Source of the DNA: Chloroflexi bacterium CFX4
Lineage (GTDB): Bacteria > Chloroflexota > Anaerolineae > Aggregatilineales > UBA2796
NCBI GenBank assembly: GCA_021404685.1
Contig: QWHC01000006.1
Location: 1-64,000 of the forward strand
Reading direction: 5' to 3'
DNA length: 64,000 bases
Part shown: piece by piece, positions 17,763 to 24,521 of the stretch
How positions within the stretch are numbered: the stretch's first letter is position 1
How the letters are laid out: each line of letters starts with the position of its first letter
Translations under genes and position numbers: made by a program
Notes under the pieces: generated by a model
What the model was told of the DNA's origin: nothing
Database searches by the model: none
Seen by the model: the letters and a program-made list of their open reading frames with translations, nothing else

Positions 17763-18763
17763 AGGCGGCTGACCTCACGGTAAGCGCTGATCAGTGCGTC
17801 GCGTTCGGCGGCGGAAAGTTCGCCACGCGCTGCCATGCGTTGCACTTTGCCAATCTGAAAGCGCATTCCAAGCCGAACGAACCATGTTGCCAGAATAGCG
17901 CGCAGTGGCGTATAAAACTTGCGGTAGAAGCGCAGACGGCTGCGCCACAGGTTCACAATGCTCTGGGCGCGTGCTTGGCGCGTGCTGCGCCCTTCAAGGT
18001 GCGTGATGTGCGCGCTTGGTACAAGGTAGATTTCCCAGCCGGCGCGCCGAATCCGCATACTCCAGTCCACCTCTTCGGCATACATAAAGTAGCCCTCATC
18101 AAACAATCCCGCCGCTATGATTGCCTCTCGGCGCACCATCATGGCTGCACCAAGCGTATGCTCCACTGCGAAAGGTGGCTGATCAGGCGCATAGCGGCGG
18201 CGCGGATAACGTCCGTTGAGGGCGCTCTCGTAAAGTCTGCCGTGTAAGGCAGGTGGCAGTGGCAGCAGGTCGAGGGCGATCTGAGTCAGTCCGGGGAAGC
18301 GGAAGCCGCTGTGTTGCAGCACCCCGTCTTCGTAAGTGAGCCGTGCGCCAACCAAGCCCGCATAGGGCAAACCAAACAACACACGGTAGAGCGCACTCAC
18401 CGCACCTGGATGCACAAGGGTATCAGGATTGAGCAGAAAGACCGCACGCGGTGCATTCGGCGCCCGTTTGTTGGGTGAATCGCTAAAGCCGAGCGCACGC
18501 AGGGCAAGGTTATTGCCCGCGCCAAAGCCCAGATTCGCCTCACTTTCAATCAGACGCACGCCGTCGAAGGCAGCAGCGCGGATCGCCTCTGGTGTGCCAT
18601 CGCTAGAAGCATTATCTACCACCCAAACGCCCCAGTCCAAACCACTTGTTGCCAGATCAGCCGTCAGCGTCCGCAGCGATTCCAGCACCAGATCGCGCAC
18701 ATTCCACGTGACGATGACGACCGCCAACTCGGACGGCAAGAGCAGCGATGATTCGTTAGCCAT
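17759..18763 (-). CDS. GT2 glycosyltransferase, rhamnosyltransferase/WbbL-like
   Basis: A 334-residue GT2 protein. It begins with AVVIVTWNVRDLVLESL and VVDNASSDGTPEAI, has the DXD-type FLLNPDTLV motif near residue 110 and the family EEVDWSMRIRRAGWEI motif near 230. This is the WbbL/rhamnosyltransferase-like layout common in O-antigen and exopolysaccharide clusters. The C-terminal region is basic and amphipathic, suiting membrane association. It sits between a PhnD-like lipoprotein gene (8 bases upstream) and a second GT2 (4-base overlap). Confidence 0.85.
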   Translation of the reverse strand: MANESSLLLPSELAVVIVTWNVRDLVLESLRTLTADLATSGLDWGVWVVDNASSDGTPEAIRAAAFDGVRLIESEANLGFGAGNNLALRALGFSDSPNKRAPNAPRAVFLLNPDTLVHPGAVSALYRVLFGLPYAGLVGARLTYEDGVLQHSGFRFPGLTQIALDLLPLPPALHGRLYESALNGRYPRRRYAPDQPPFAVEHTLGAAMMVRREAIIAAGLFDEGYFMYAEEVDWSMRIRRAGWEIYLVPSAHITHLEGRSTRQARAQSIVNLWRSRLRFYRKFYTPLRAILATWFVRLGMRFQIGKVQRMAARGELSAAERDALISAYREVSRL

Positions 18764-18771
18764 GCAGTGCG

Positions 18772-19722
18772 CTATCGGCTGGCGGTCAGCAAGTCAAGGG
18801 CGGCAAGCCGCAGCAGTGTATCCAAAGCGTTCACCCGCGTCGGTTCGGCAGGCACAAAGGTGTTCGCATTGACTGCCTCGCGCCACGCTGCACGATCCTC
18901 AGCAAACACTTGCCGCACCTGTACGCTCAGGCTGGTAGGCATCAGCGGCGAGACGACCAGTCCACCCAGCGGCACTTCTGGCGTGGTCAGCACAACACGG
19001 AGCGCCTGCTGCAAATTTAAGCCTTCCACACGGTAGCGGCTGAGCGTGCCGGTCTCGATAGCGCCGATGCATTCGTTAAGTGCCACAGCGCGCAGCATGG
19101 AAGGTACATCCGGCAAGCGCCGCACGTTGCGGAAGCTGAGGAATGGATCAAAGCCACTGCTACGCATGGCAAGCACGGGCAAAATCCAATCTGCCAAGCC
19201 GCCATCATTCACACGGCAGAAATCGCGGCTGGCAAAGTTGCCCACAGCGCTGATGCCGCTGCCGGCTGCCGTGAGAATCTGACTGCTGGTGCCTGTAATG
19301 CGGCGTGTGCCTTCTGCTTGCTCCACAAAAAGCAAAGGTAACCCACAGCCGCGTGCTTGCGCCGCCAACAGCGTCCAGCCGTCCAAAATGCCAATCGCCG
19401 GCAGATCGCCACACAGCACGGCAAGCGCCTGTGCGCCGTTCGTGTAGAACTCCACACGGAAGCTGAAGCCCGTCTGAGCGCGCAATGCCTGCTCTAAGGC
19501 GCTGCCATCGGCGTTTAGATCGTCCGAGACGATGATCAACGGAAACGGACGTGACTCTGCGCCAAGCGGCACGGTGGTGGCAACGGTTGGCAGCGGCTGC
19601 GAAAGCGGCGTAGGCGTCCGTGTGGGTGTGGGCAGTGGTGTTGCCGCAGGGCGATCTGCGCCGCAGGCTGCCAAGATGAAGGCAACCACAATAAAGAGCG
19701 TTAGGTAACGAATGGCACACAC
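18772..19722 (-). CDS. PhnD-like substrate-binding lipoprotein
   Basis: A 316-residue lipoprotein with a clear signal and lipobox (FILAAC, Cys at about residue 20), then a Pro/Thr-rich spacer (residues 25-45) and a periplasmic-binding-protein fold. The order of segments (PLIIVSDDLNADG, ALAVLCGDLPAIGILDGWTL, then SRDFCRVNDGG) recalls PhnD/phosphonate-type or taurine/nitrate-type type-2 SBPs. No permease or ATPase genes are nearby, so it may be an orphan receptor or share a transporter elsewhere. It heads a three-gene leftward unit with two GT2 genes, an unexpected pairing. Confidence 0.7.
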   Translation of the reverse strand: MCAIRYLTLFIVVAFILAACGADRPAATPLPTPTRTPTPLSQPLPTVATTVPLGAESRPFPLIIVSDDLNADGSALEQALRAQTGFSFRVEFYTNGAQALAVLCGDLPAIGILDGWTLLAAQARGCGLPLLFVEQAEGTRRITGTSSQILTAAGSGISAVGNFASRDFCRVNDGGLADWILPVLAMRSSGFDPFLSFRNVRRLPDVPSMLRAVALNECIGAIETGTLSRYRVEGLNLQQALRVVLTTPEVPLGGLVVSPLMPTSLSVQVRQVFAEDRAAWREAVNANTFVPAEPTRVNALDTLLRLAALDLLTASR

Positions 19723-19874
19723 TCCCAGTCACAGCAAACTGATAAAGACGCCTTTAAGTATAGATCGCAGGCGGCAGCAGCGCAACGCAGGACGGCAAAG
19801 CGCCCCCTATGGTGAGCAGCAAGGCGATCACAGCCTGCGTGCGCTTCTTTTTAGAAACCAAACAGTAACAATTA

Positions 19875-19901
19875 TTGACAACTTGCCGTATACTCTATAA
19901 G
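19875..19901 (+). promoter_or_regulatory. Promoter of the response-regulator gene
   Basis: A perfect -35 (TTGACA, 19875-19880) is followed after 15 bases by TATAAG (19896-19901). The spacer is short; TGTAAT at 19902-19907 is an alternative with a long one. The start codon at 19942 would have a leader of about 35 bases. Confidence 0.4.
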
Positions 19902-19941
19902 TGTAATGAACTTTGTAACGATGGTCTAGGCAGAGCAAACT

Positions 19942-20667
19942 ATGCGAGAAAATCCATTAATTCTGGTTGTAGAGGACGAGCCGCGTGTCTCGCGTTACTT
20001 GCGGAGCAGCCTGCAAATGTCGGGCTACGATGCATTAGTGGCGCCCGACGGCGTGAAAGCCCTTGAGCTGGTGCAGGAAAATCGCCCCGATTTGGTGCTG
20101 CTAGACCTGCGCCTGCCGCGCATGAGCGGTTTGGAAGTGCTGGAGAATATTCGCCGCAGCCATGATATGCCCGTCATTGTGCTAACGGCGAACGATACCG
20201 AAGAAGACAAAGTGAAGGCACTCATGTTGGGCGCAGATGATTACATCACCAAGCCGTTTGGCGCACGCGAACTCCAAGCCCGTATTGTGGCAGTCTTGCG
20301 CCGCTACCGCCCTGCCGAACCTACCACCCAACGCGCCACCTTCTATGAAAACAAGGCACTCCGCATTGATTACGCTGCACGGCAAGTGACCATTAACCGC
20401 AAAGGCGTTCACCTGACGCCGACCGAATACCGTTTGTTGGTGACGATGGCGGAAAACACCAACCGCGTGCTAACGCACGACTATTTGTTGGCGCATGTGT
20501 GGGGCGCAGAATATGCCGACGATGTGCATATCTTGCGGGCGACGATCTGGCGTTTGCGCCAAAAAGTGGAGCTAGACCCAACCAACCCTGAATACATCTT
20601 GAACGAGCCGGGCATTGGCTATCGCCTTCAGCGGCATGAGGCAGATGCCGAAAGCGCGGAGGTCTAG
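19942..20667 (+). CDS. OmpR/PhoB-family response regulator
   Basis: A 241-residue two-component regulator. The receiver domain (residues 6-118) has the acidic pair at EDEP, the phospho-acceptor Asp in LVLLDLRLP near residue 55, the Thr in VLTAND and the Lys in DYITKPFG. The winged-helix DNA-binding domain (about 135-235) shows LTPTEYRLLVTMAEN and the VHILRATIWRLRQKVE recognition-helix region. No histidine kinase is adjacent, so this is an orphan regulator in this window. It is flanked by its own promoter candidate and a strong hairpin. Confidence 0.92.
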   Translation: MRENPLILVVEDEPRVSRYLRSSLQMSGYDALVAPDGVKALELVQENRPDLVLLDLRLPRMSGLEVLENIRRSHDMPVIVLTANDTEEDKVKALMLGADDYITKPFGARELQARIVAVLRRYRPAEPTTQRATFYENKALRIDYAARQVTINRKGVHLTPTEYRLLVTMAENTNRVLTHDYLLAHVWGAEYADDVHILRATIWRLRQKVELDPTNPEYILNEPGIGYRLQRHEADAESAEV

Positions 20668-20680
20668 CCGCCACACCATA

Positions 20681-20710
20681 CAGACGCACAGCTGATTAGC
20701 TGTGCGTCTG
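20681..20710. terminator. Bidirectional terminator hairpin
   Basis: A perfect 13-base stem (CAGACGCACAGCT / AGCTGTGCGTCTG, loop GATT) lies between the convergent response-regulator and yggU-like genes. The T-tract after it is poor (CTGTTTAT), but symmetry and position support termination from both sides. Confidence 0.75.
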
Positions 20711-20718
20711 CTGTTTAT

Positions 20719-21057
20719 CTATTCAGAGTCGTCGTCCACCGCGCCTTCGTCGGGCTTTAGGCGTTCTTCCACGTCCTCCACGCTGATGCCTTCCACCGAG
20801 ATCATCTTATCGCGCCGATCTTGCCCAGCAACAATCTCGACGGCACTTTCTGGCACACCCAAGCGCGCAGAGAGGAACTTGATCAAGGCGATATTGGCTT
20901 GCCCTTCCGATGGCGAAGCAGTCAGGCGGATTTTGACGCTGCCGCCCTCCTGCACGCCAACCACCTCATCGCGTGGTGCGCGGGTCACAATTCGCACGGC
21001 AAACGCTGCACCATGCCGACGATCTGTGATGTTGAAATCCTCTAGCTTGCGGTTCAT
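20719..21057 (-). CDS. DUF167/YggU family protein
   Basis: A 112-residue member of the small conserved YggU (DUF167) family. It has the typical FAVRIVTRAPRDEVVG opening, the SVKIRLTASPSEGQANIALIKFL core and GQDRRDKMISVEG. Structures of the family are known but no biochemical role is established. An acidic tail (residues 100-112) extends the usual 75-100-residue protein. It is the last gene of the conserved pgeF-yggS-yggT-yggU order found in many bacteria next to cell-division genes. Confidence 0.88.
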   Translation of the reverse strand: MNRKLEDFNITDRRHGAAFAVRIVTRAPRDEVVGVQEGGSVKIRLTASPSEGQANIALIKFLSARLGVPESAVEIVAGQDRRDKMISVEGISVEDVEERLKPDEGAVDDDSE

Positions 21058-21163
21058 GCCCGACTCCTTATCTGTGGCTCATGCTCTAATGATAGCTTAA
21101 AAAAGCCGTGTAGCAACTAGCGAAAAGCAGCAGACTGTCCGCACGCTTTGAACAGACTGCCTT

Positions 21164-21427
21164 CTAGCGCAGCAAGGTGATGATCAGTTGGATCACCAAC
21201 GCCTCCAGCACGATTGACCCGATCATCGCCACCAATGGGCTGAAATCAAACATGCCGCTAGGCGGCAGCAGACGGCGGATAGGCGCTAGGATCGGCTCGG
21301 TCAGTTGATGCACAACGCTCACCAACGCATTGTTGGGATCAGGGTTGAGCCAGCTCATCAAAATGCGTGCCAAGATGAGCAGTTGAAAGATGAGAAAGAT
21401 GAACCGTACCAGTTCAATCAGCAGCAT
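21164..21427 (-). CDS. YggT family membrane protein
   Basis: An 87-residue protein with two membrane segments. The central loop ILMSWLNPDPNNALVSVVHQLTEPILAPIRRLLPP and the following FDFSPLVAM are diagnostic of YggT (YlmG), implicated in septum/membrane organisation and osmotic tolerance. It lies 107 bases after yggS, in the usual order. Confidence 0.92.
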   Translation of the reverse strand: MLLIELVRFIFLIFQLLILARILMSWLNPDPNNALVSVVHQLTEPILAPIRRLLPPSGMFDFSPLVAMIGSIVLEALVIQLIITLLR

Positions 21428-21534
21428 TGTCTAACACTCCTTAAAGATGGTGCCGCTTGCCGCACCACATTTTGAATTCAAGTTGGCTTTACGCATCTAG
21501 CTTATACGCACAACGCATTGCCCAGTCGCAGCCC

Positions 21535-22266
21535 TCAGCTGCGTTCGCCAAAAATGGCGCGCCCAACGCGGATATGTGTGGCGCCTTCTTCAATGGCAAT
21601 TGGGTAGTCATCCGTCATGCCCATGCTCAGGCAATCCCAGGTTGCCTGCGGAAAATCTTCGGCAAGGGCATCGCGCAGGGCGCGCAAGCTGGCAAAATAT
21701 GGGCGCGCCTGCTCAGGGTCGCTCACAATCGGCGCAATGGTCATCAGCCCTTCCACTTCCACACGCGGCAGCCCAACCATTTGGCGCACCTCTGCCCAGA
21801 GCGTTTCGCGCACGGCACGGTTATCTTGCCAGTTGGCAGCCTGAACGCCGCTCTTGGTTAGCTCGCCTGAGATGTTAACCTCGATCAAGGCGCGGAACGG
21901 GCGCGAGTCGCGCACGCCTTCGGCAAGCAAGCGCGCATAGCGTTCTGCCAGCCGCGCACTATCCAGCGAGTGAACGCAATCAAAGAGCGCGATGACATCC
22001 TTTGCCTTGCGGCTTTGCACATGCCCGATCATGTGCCAAGTGGCAGCACCGCCGATCTCGCTAATCTTGCGGAGGGCTTCCTCAACACGGCTCTCGCCAA
22101 AATCGAGCTGCCCGTAGCTAATTGCCTCTTGAATAACGCTGCTTGGATGCGTCTTGCTGACCGCGATCAGGGTCACCGAGTCCGTTGAACGGTTGGCGCG
22201 GTGGCAAGCAGCGGCGATCTCAAGGCGAACCGCTTCTAAACGTTCGGCAAGTGCGCTCATCATCAT
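21535..22266 (-). CDS. YggS/PROSC family PLP homeostasis protein
   Basis: A 243-residue PLP-binding protein (YggS/PLPBP), with a fold-type III TIM-barrel and no second domain. It buffers pyridoxal phosphate and amino/keto-acid balance and is not an enzyme. Recognisable are VTLIAVSKTHPSSVI (PLP Lys in SKTH), DFGESRVEEAL (Asn replaced by Ser in the usual GENRVQE), WHMIGHVQSRKAKDVI, and the closing SMGMTDDYPIAIEEGATHIRVGRAIFG-type region. Its start overlaps the pgeF stop by 4 bases. Confidence 0.93.
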   Translation of the reverse strand: MMMSALAERLEAVRLEIAAACHRANRSTDSVTLIAVSKTHPSSVIQEAISYGQLDFGESRVEEALRKISEIGGAATWHMIGHVQSRKAKDVIALFDCVHSLDSARLAERYARLLAEGVRDSRPFRALIEVNISGELTKSGVQAANWQDNRAVRETLWAEVRQMVGLPRVEVEGLMTIAPIVSDPEQARPYFASLRALRDALAEDFPQATWDCLSMGMTDDYPIAIEEGATHIRVGRAIFGERS

Positions 22267-23054
22267 TCACCTAACATGAAAACAACGGCAAAGCGACCTG
22301 TTTTGCCGCGTTCAGCGCGGTGCGAGTAAAACTCATCGGTGCGTGTTGCCGTGCAAATGCCGCTGATCTCAATATGACGGACACCTGCTCGCGCCAGTGC
22401 CTGCCGATTTGCCTCCCACAAGTCAAAGTAGGCACTGCCATCTTCGGCACGGCGGATGATGCCCTCTGTGCTGCCGAAGGCTTGCGCGGCTGCCTGCACC
22501 ACTTCCTCACCCACCTGATAGTGATCTACGCTGATGCTCGGACCGATGGCTGCTTGCACATCGGCAGGCTGTGTGCTATAGGCTGTTTGCATGGCGCGTA
22601 AGGCACTCAAGGCGGCGCCGTTCACTGTACCGCGCCAACCAGCGTGCGCGATCCCAATTGCCTGATGCTTAGGATCATATAGCAAAATCGGTGTGCAATC
22701 GGCAAAGCGCATCGTCAGCGGCACACCACGCTGATTTGTCACCATACCGTCGGCACGCGCTAACCACTGCCTGCCTTGTGGACGGCTGCTCACCACAAGG
22801 CTATCGGCGCTGTGAACTTGCCAGACCGTGCAGGCGCGGCTACCATCCACTCCAAGCGTTTCGTAAATCTGGTTGAGGTTGGCGCGCACATGCGCGATAT
22901 CATCACCAACTGTGCCACCCACATTCAGGGCATCAAAAGGTGGCTGGCTGCTGCCGCCCAGCCGTGTAAAGACGCCGTGCCGCAACAGGCTGTGATTTGC
23001 CCATGCCTCAAACTGATAATAGACTGCACCGCCAGCAGGCTCGATCCGCTGCAC
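22263..23054 (-). CDS. pgeF: Peptidoglycan editing factor PgeF (laccase-domain)
   Basis: A 263-residue YfiH/PgeF protein, an amidase that removes wrongly placed L-Ser from peptidoglycan precursors. The family motifs are intact: VWQVHSADSLVV, RFADCTPILLYDP (Cys ligand) and GIAHAGWRGTVNGA (His ligand), plus IGPSISVDHYQVGEEV. The start is GTG at 23054, chosen because a GGGAG site sits 7 bases upstream. The stop overlaps yggS (ATGA). Confidence 0.9.
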   Translation of the reverse strand: MQRIEPAGGAVYYQFEAWANHSLLRHGVFTRLGGSSQPPFDALNVGGTVGDDIAHVRANLNQIYETLGVDGSRACTVWQVHSADSLVVSSRPQGRQWLARADGMVTNQRGVPLTMRFADCTPILLYDPKHQAIGIAHAGWRGTVNGAALSALRAMQTAYSTQPADVQAAIGPSISVDHYQVGEEVVQAAAQAFGSTEGIIRRAEDGSAYFDLWEANRQALARAGVRHIEISGICTATRTDEFYSHRAERGKTGRFAVVFMLGE

Positions 23055-23101
23055 CTGAACTCCCTTGCCTAACGCCGCACACGATTAAAGTGTATCCGAA
23101 A

Positions 23102-23158
23102 AGGTGCAGATTTGGGAAACGTAGCACCCACCAATTTGGGTGCGGTACGGCTGCACCT
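23102..23158. other. Nested stem structure upstream of pgeF
   Basis: AGGTGCAG (23102-23109) pairs perfectly with CTGCACCT (23151-23158), enclosing a second perfect stem, GCACCC (23124-23129) with GGGTGC (23138-23143). It lies 48 bases before the pgeF start codon, so it could be part of the pgeF leader on the minus strand or a separate element. Confidence 0.35.
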
Positions 23159-23215
23159 ACCCGATTCAGCACTTCCACGCTGCGTTCTGCCTAGATGTAT
23201 CTGCCATTTTGCAGG

Positions 23216-23221
23216 TATAAT
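23216..23221 (+). promoter_or_regulatory. Consensus -10 before putative structured RNA
   Basis: TATAAT preceded by AGG lies 12 bases upstream of the structured region that begins near 23233. There is no clear -35 at 16-18 bases. It is the only consensus -10 in this non-coding stretch. Confidence 0.35.
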
Positions 23222-23227
23222 TGAGGT

Positions 23228-23360
23228 GATTTACAACCGAACGGCGCGAGGACTTGTTAGCAGCCCTTGCCTTTGCTGCTCAGCTTGCCCAAGTGAAGCA
23301 CTATTCCTTGCTTTATGCCAACGGTTCGCTCCTCACGCCCAAAGTGACCGTTGTCTAGGC
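23228..23360 (+). ncRNA. Candidate structured non-coding RNA
   Basis: This lies in the 433-base gap between pgeF and the gene at 23488, which has no convincing ORF. Three compatible stems can be drawn: ACAAC (23233-23237) with GTTGT (23350-23354); GGCGCGAGGA (23243-23252) with TCCTCACGCC (23330-23339), with a single C/A mismatch; and an inner hairpin AGCAG (23259-23263) with CTGCT (23276-23280). The long rod with internal loops and a consensus -10 just upstream recall a small regulatory RNA (6S-like in shape), but no 6S, SRP, tmRNA or RNase P signature is recognisable. This is inference from pairing by eye. Confidence 0.3.
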
Positions 23361-23487
23361 GCGCCCAAGCCGCTACAATGAAGCACACCTACAAACGTAA
23401 AGGTTTGTCCCAACTTTTCTGACAAATGCCGCCTGCCAAGTGGCGTTATGATCAAGGTCAGCATAAGTCTTTTCAGGAGTGCTTAAA

Positions 23488-23988
23488 ATGACTGATCAAC
23501 CTGCACCCGCCGCGCTGCAAAAACGCTCGCTGCTGCCCCTGAAGGTGCTGTTCATTGCACTTGGCGGGGTCGTGGCAGTTTTCGTGATTGCCCTGATCGC
23601 CTTCAATTCGCAGCGCGCCGCACGCAACACGCCCATTGAGATTGAGATGTTCCCGAACCTTGCGCTCATCAGCGAGTCGAAGGCGGAGAACACTGATGTG
23701 CGCTACTTTACCTCAGAGGCGGGCATTGATGAGGTCTTTAACTTCTACGCAGCACAGCTGGGCGCCTTGGCGTTCCGTTCCGGCGGCGAGTTGGGCGAGG
23801 ATGTGACACGCGGCTGCCGCAAAATTTATCAGGACGAGCCGCCACGTGATGAGCTGGGGCGCTATTTTGTGCGCTGCTTTGTGGATAATTCGCAGAGCGA
23901 CGTGACGCAGCGCCTGCTGATGACCATCACCTACGATCTGGAAGGGCGCAAGACTCACCTTGAAGTGCGCCGCGAGTGGGGAAGTTAG
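23488..23988 (+). CDS. Small membrane-anchored protein, function unknown
   Basis: A 166-residue protein with one transmembrane segment at about residues 17-40 (PLKVLFIALGGVVAVFVIALIAF), then an extracytoplasmic domain with two Cys residues. The segment EIEMFPNLALISESKAENTDVRYFTSEAGIDEVFNFYAAQLG reads like a stand-alone lipid/sensor-type beta domain. I do not recognise a family. The start is the ATG at 23488, which has AGGAG 8 bases upstream; a GTG three codons earlier is less likely. The next gene begins one base after this stop and has the same layout, so the two probably arose by duplication or act together. Confidence 0.6.
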   Translation: MTDQPAPAALQKRSLLPLKVLFIALGGVVAVFVIALIAFNSQRAARNTPIEIEMFPNLALISESKAENTDVRYFTSEAGIDEVFNFYAAQLGALAFRSGGELGEDVTRGCRKIYQDEPPRDELGRYFVRCFVDNSQSDVTQRLLMTITYDLEGRKTHLEVRREWGS

Positions 23989-23989
23989 C

Positions 23990-24493
23990 ATGATGAGTGA
24001 GACTCCTGCCGCGCCCACACCACCAGAGCCACAGGCACGGGCGGGCGTGCCGCTGTGGATGCCGTTATTGGGATTATTGATCGCGCTCTGCTTTGCCGTG
24101 ATGGTTGGTGCGCGTGTGTTCCCAACGCTTGGCGCGCTGCTCTTTCCGCCCAATCCGCCGCTGCCAACCGCGGGCGAAGTGCGCCTGCTGCGGACCGAAC
24201 CGAAAGGTTTGGGCAAAGATGAATGGCTCTACGGTACAGACCTCAACGCTTGCGAGGTCATGCGCTACTACGCAGATCGGATTGGCGGCTGCTTTTACGA
24301 TCCATCGGTAGATTGCAACATCGGGTTGGGCATGGGCATGGATGTTTCGGTCGGCGTGCCGATTCCAGTCGGCTTGTGTTCGGGCAAACAGACCATTGGT
24401 GCCTACAGCGTCACATGGTCGGTGCAAGTCGCCACCAATTATGTGGTAGATGGTCAGACGCACTTCCGCATTACGCGGGAAGTGAGCAACTAG
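23990..24493 (+). CDS. Small membrane-anchored protein, paralogous layout
   Basis: A 167-residue protein with a Pro-rich N-terminus, a transmembrane segment at about residues 22-45 (PLWMPLLGLLIALCFAVMVGARVF) and a Cys-containing outer domain (ACEVMRYYADRIGGCFYDPSVDCNIG). The VMRYYADR segment parallels VFNFYAAQL in the preceding protein. Function is unknown. A GGGGA site 8 bases ahead supports the ATG at 23990. Both genes lead directly into ileS (28 bases on). Confidence 0.6.
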   Translation: MMSETPAAPTPPEPQARAGVPLWMPLLGLLIALCFAVMVGARVFPTLGALLFPPNPPLPTAGEVRLLRTEPKGLGKDEWLYGTDLNACEVMRYYADRIGGCFYDPSVDCNIGLGMGMDVSVGVPIPVGLCSGKQTIGAYSVTWSVQVATNYVVDGQTHFRITREVSN

Positions 24494-24521
24494 CGGAGTA
24501 TTTTTCTCAAGAGGACTCACC

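Noticed and set aside
21576-21878. Open frames antisense to yggS
   Set aside because: Shadow frames of a conserved gene, with no independent support.
23228-23360. tRNA, 4.5S/SRP, tmRNA or RNase P RNA
   Set aside because: No cloverleaf with a T-loop, no SRP GGAA/GCAG loop, and no tmRNA or RNase P core could be found. Only the general candidate-RNA call was kept.
24494-24521. T-box riboswitch controlling ileS
   Set aside because: Only 28 bases separate ileS from the upstream gene, which is too short for a T-box, and no specifier loop or T-box sequence is present.
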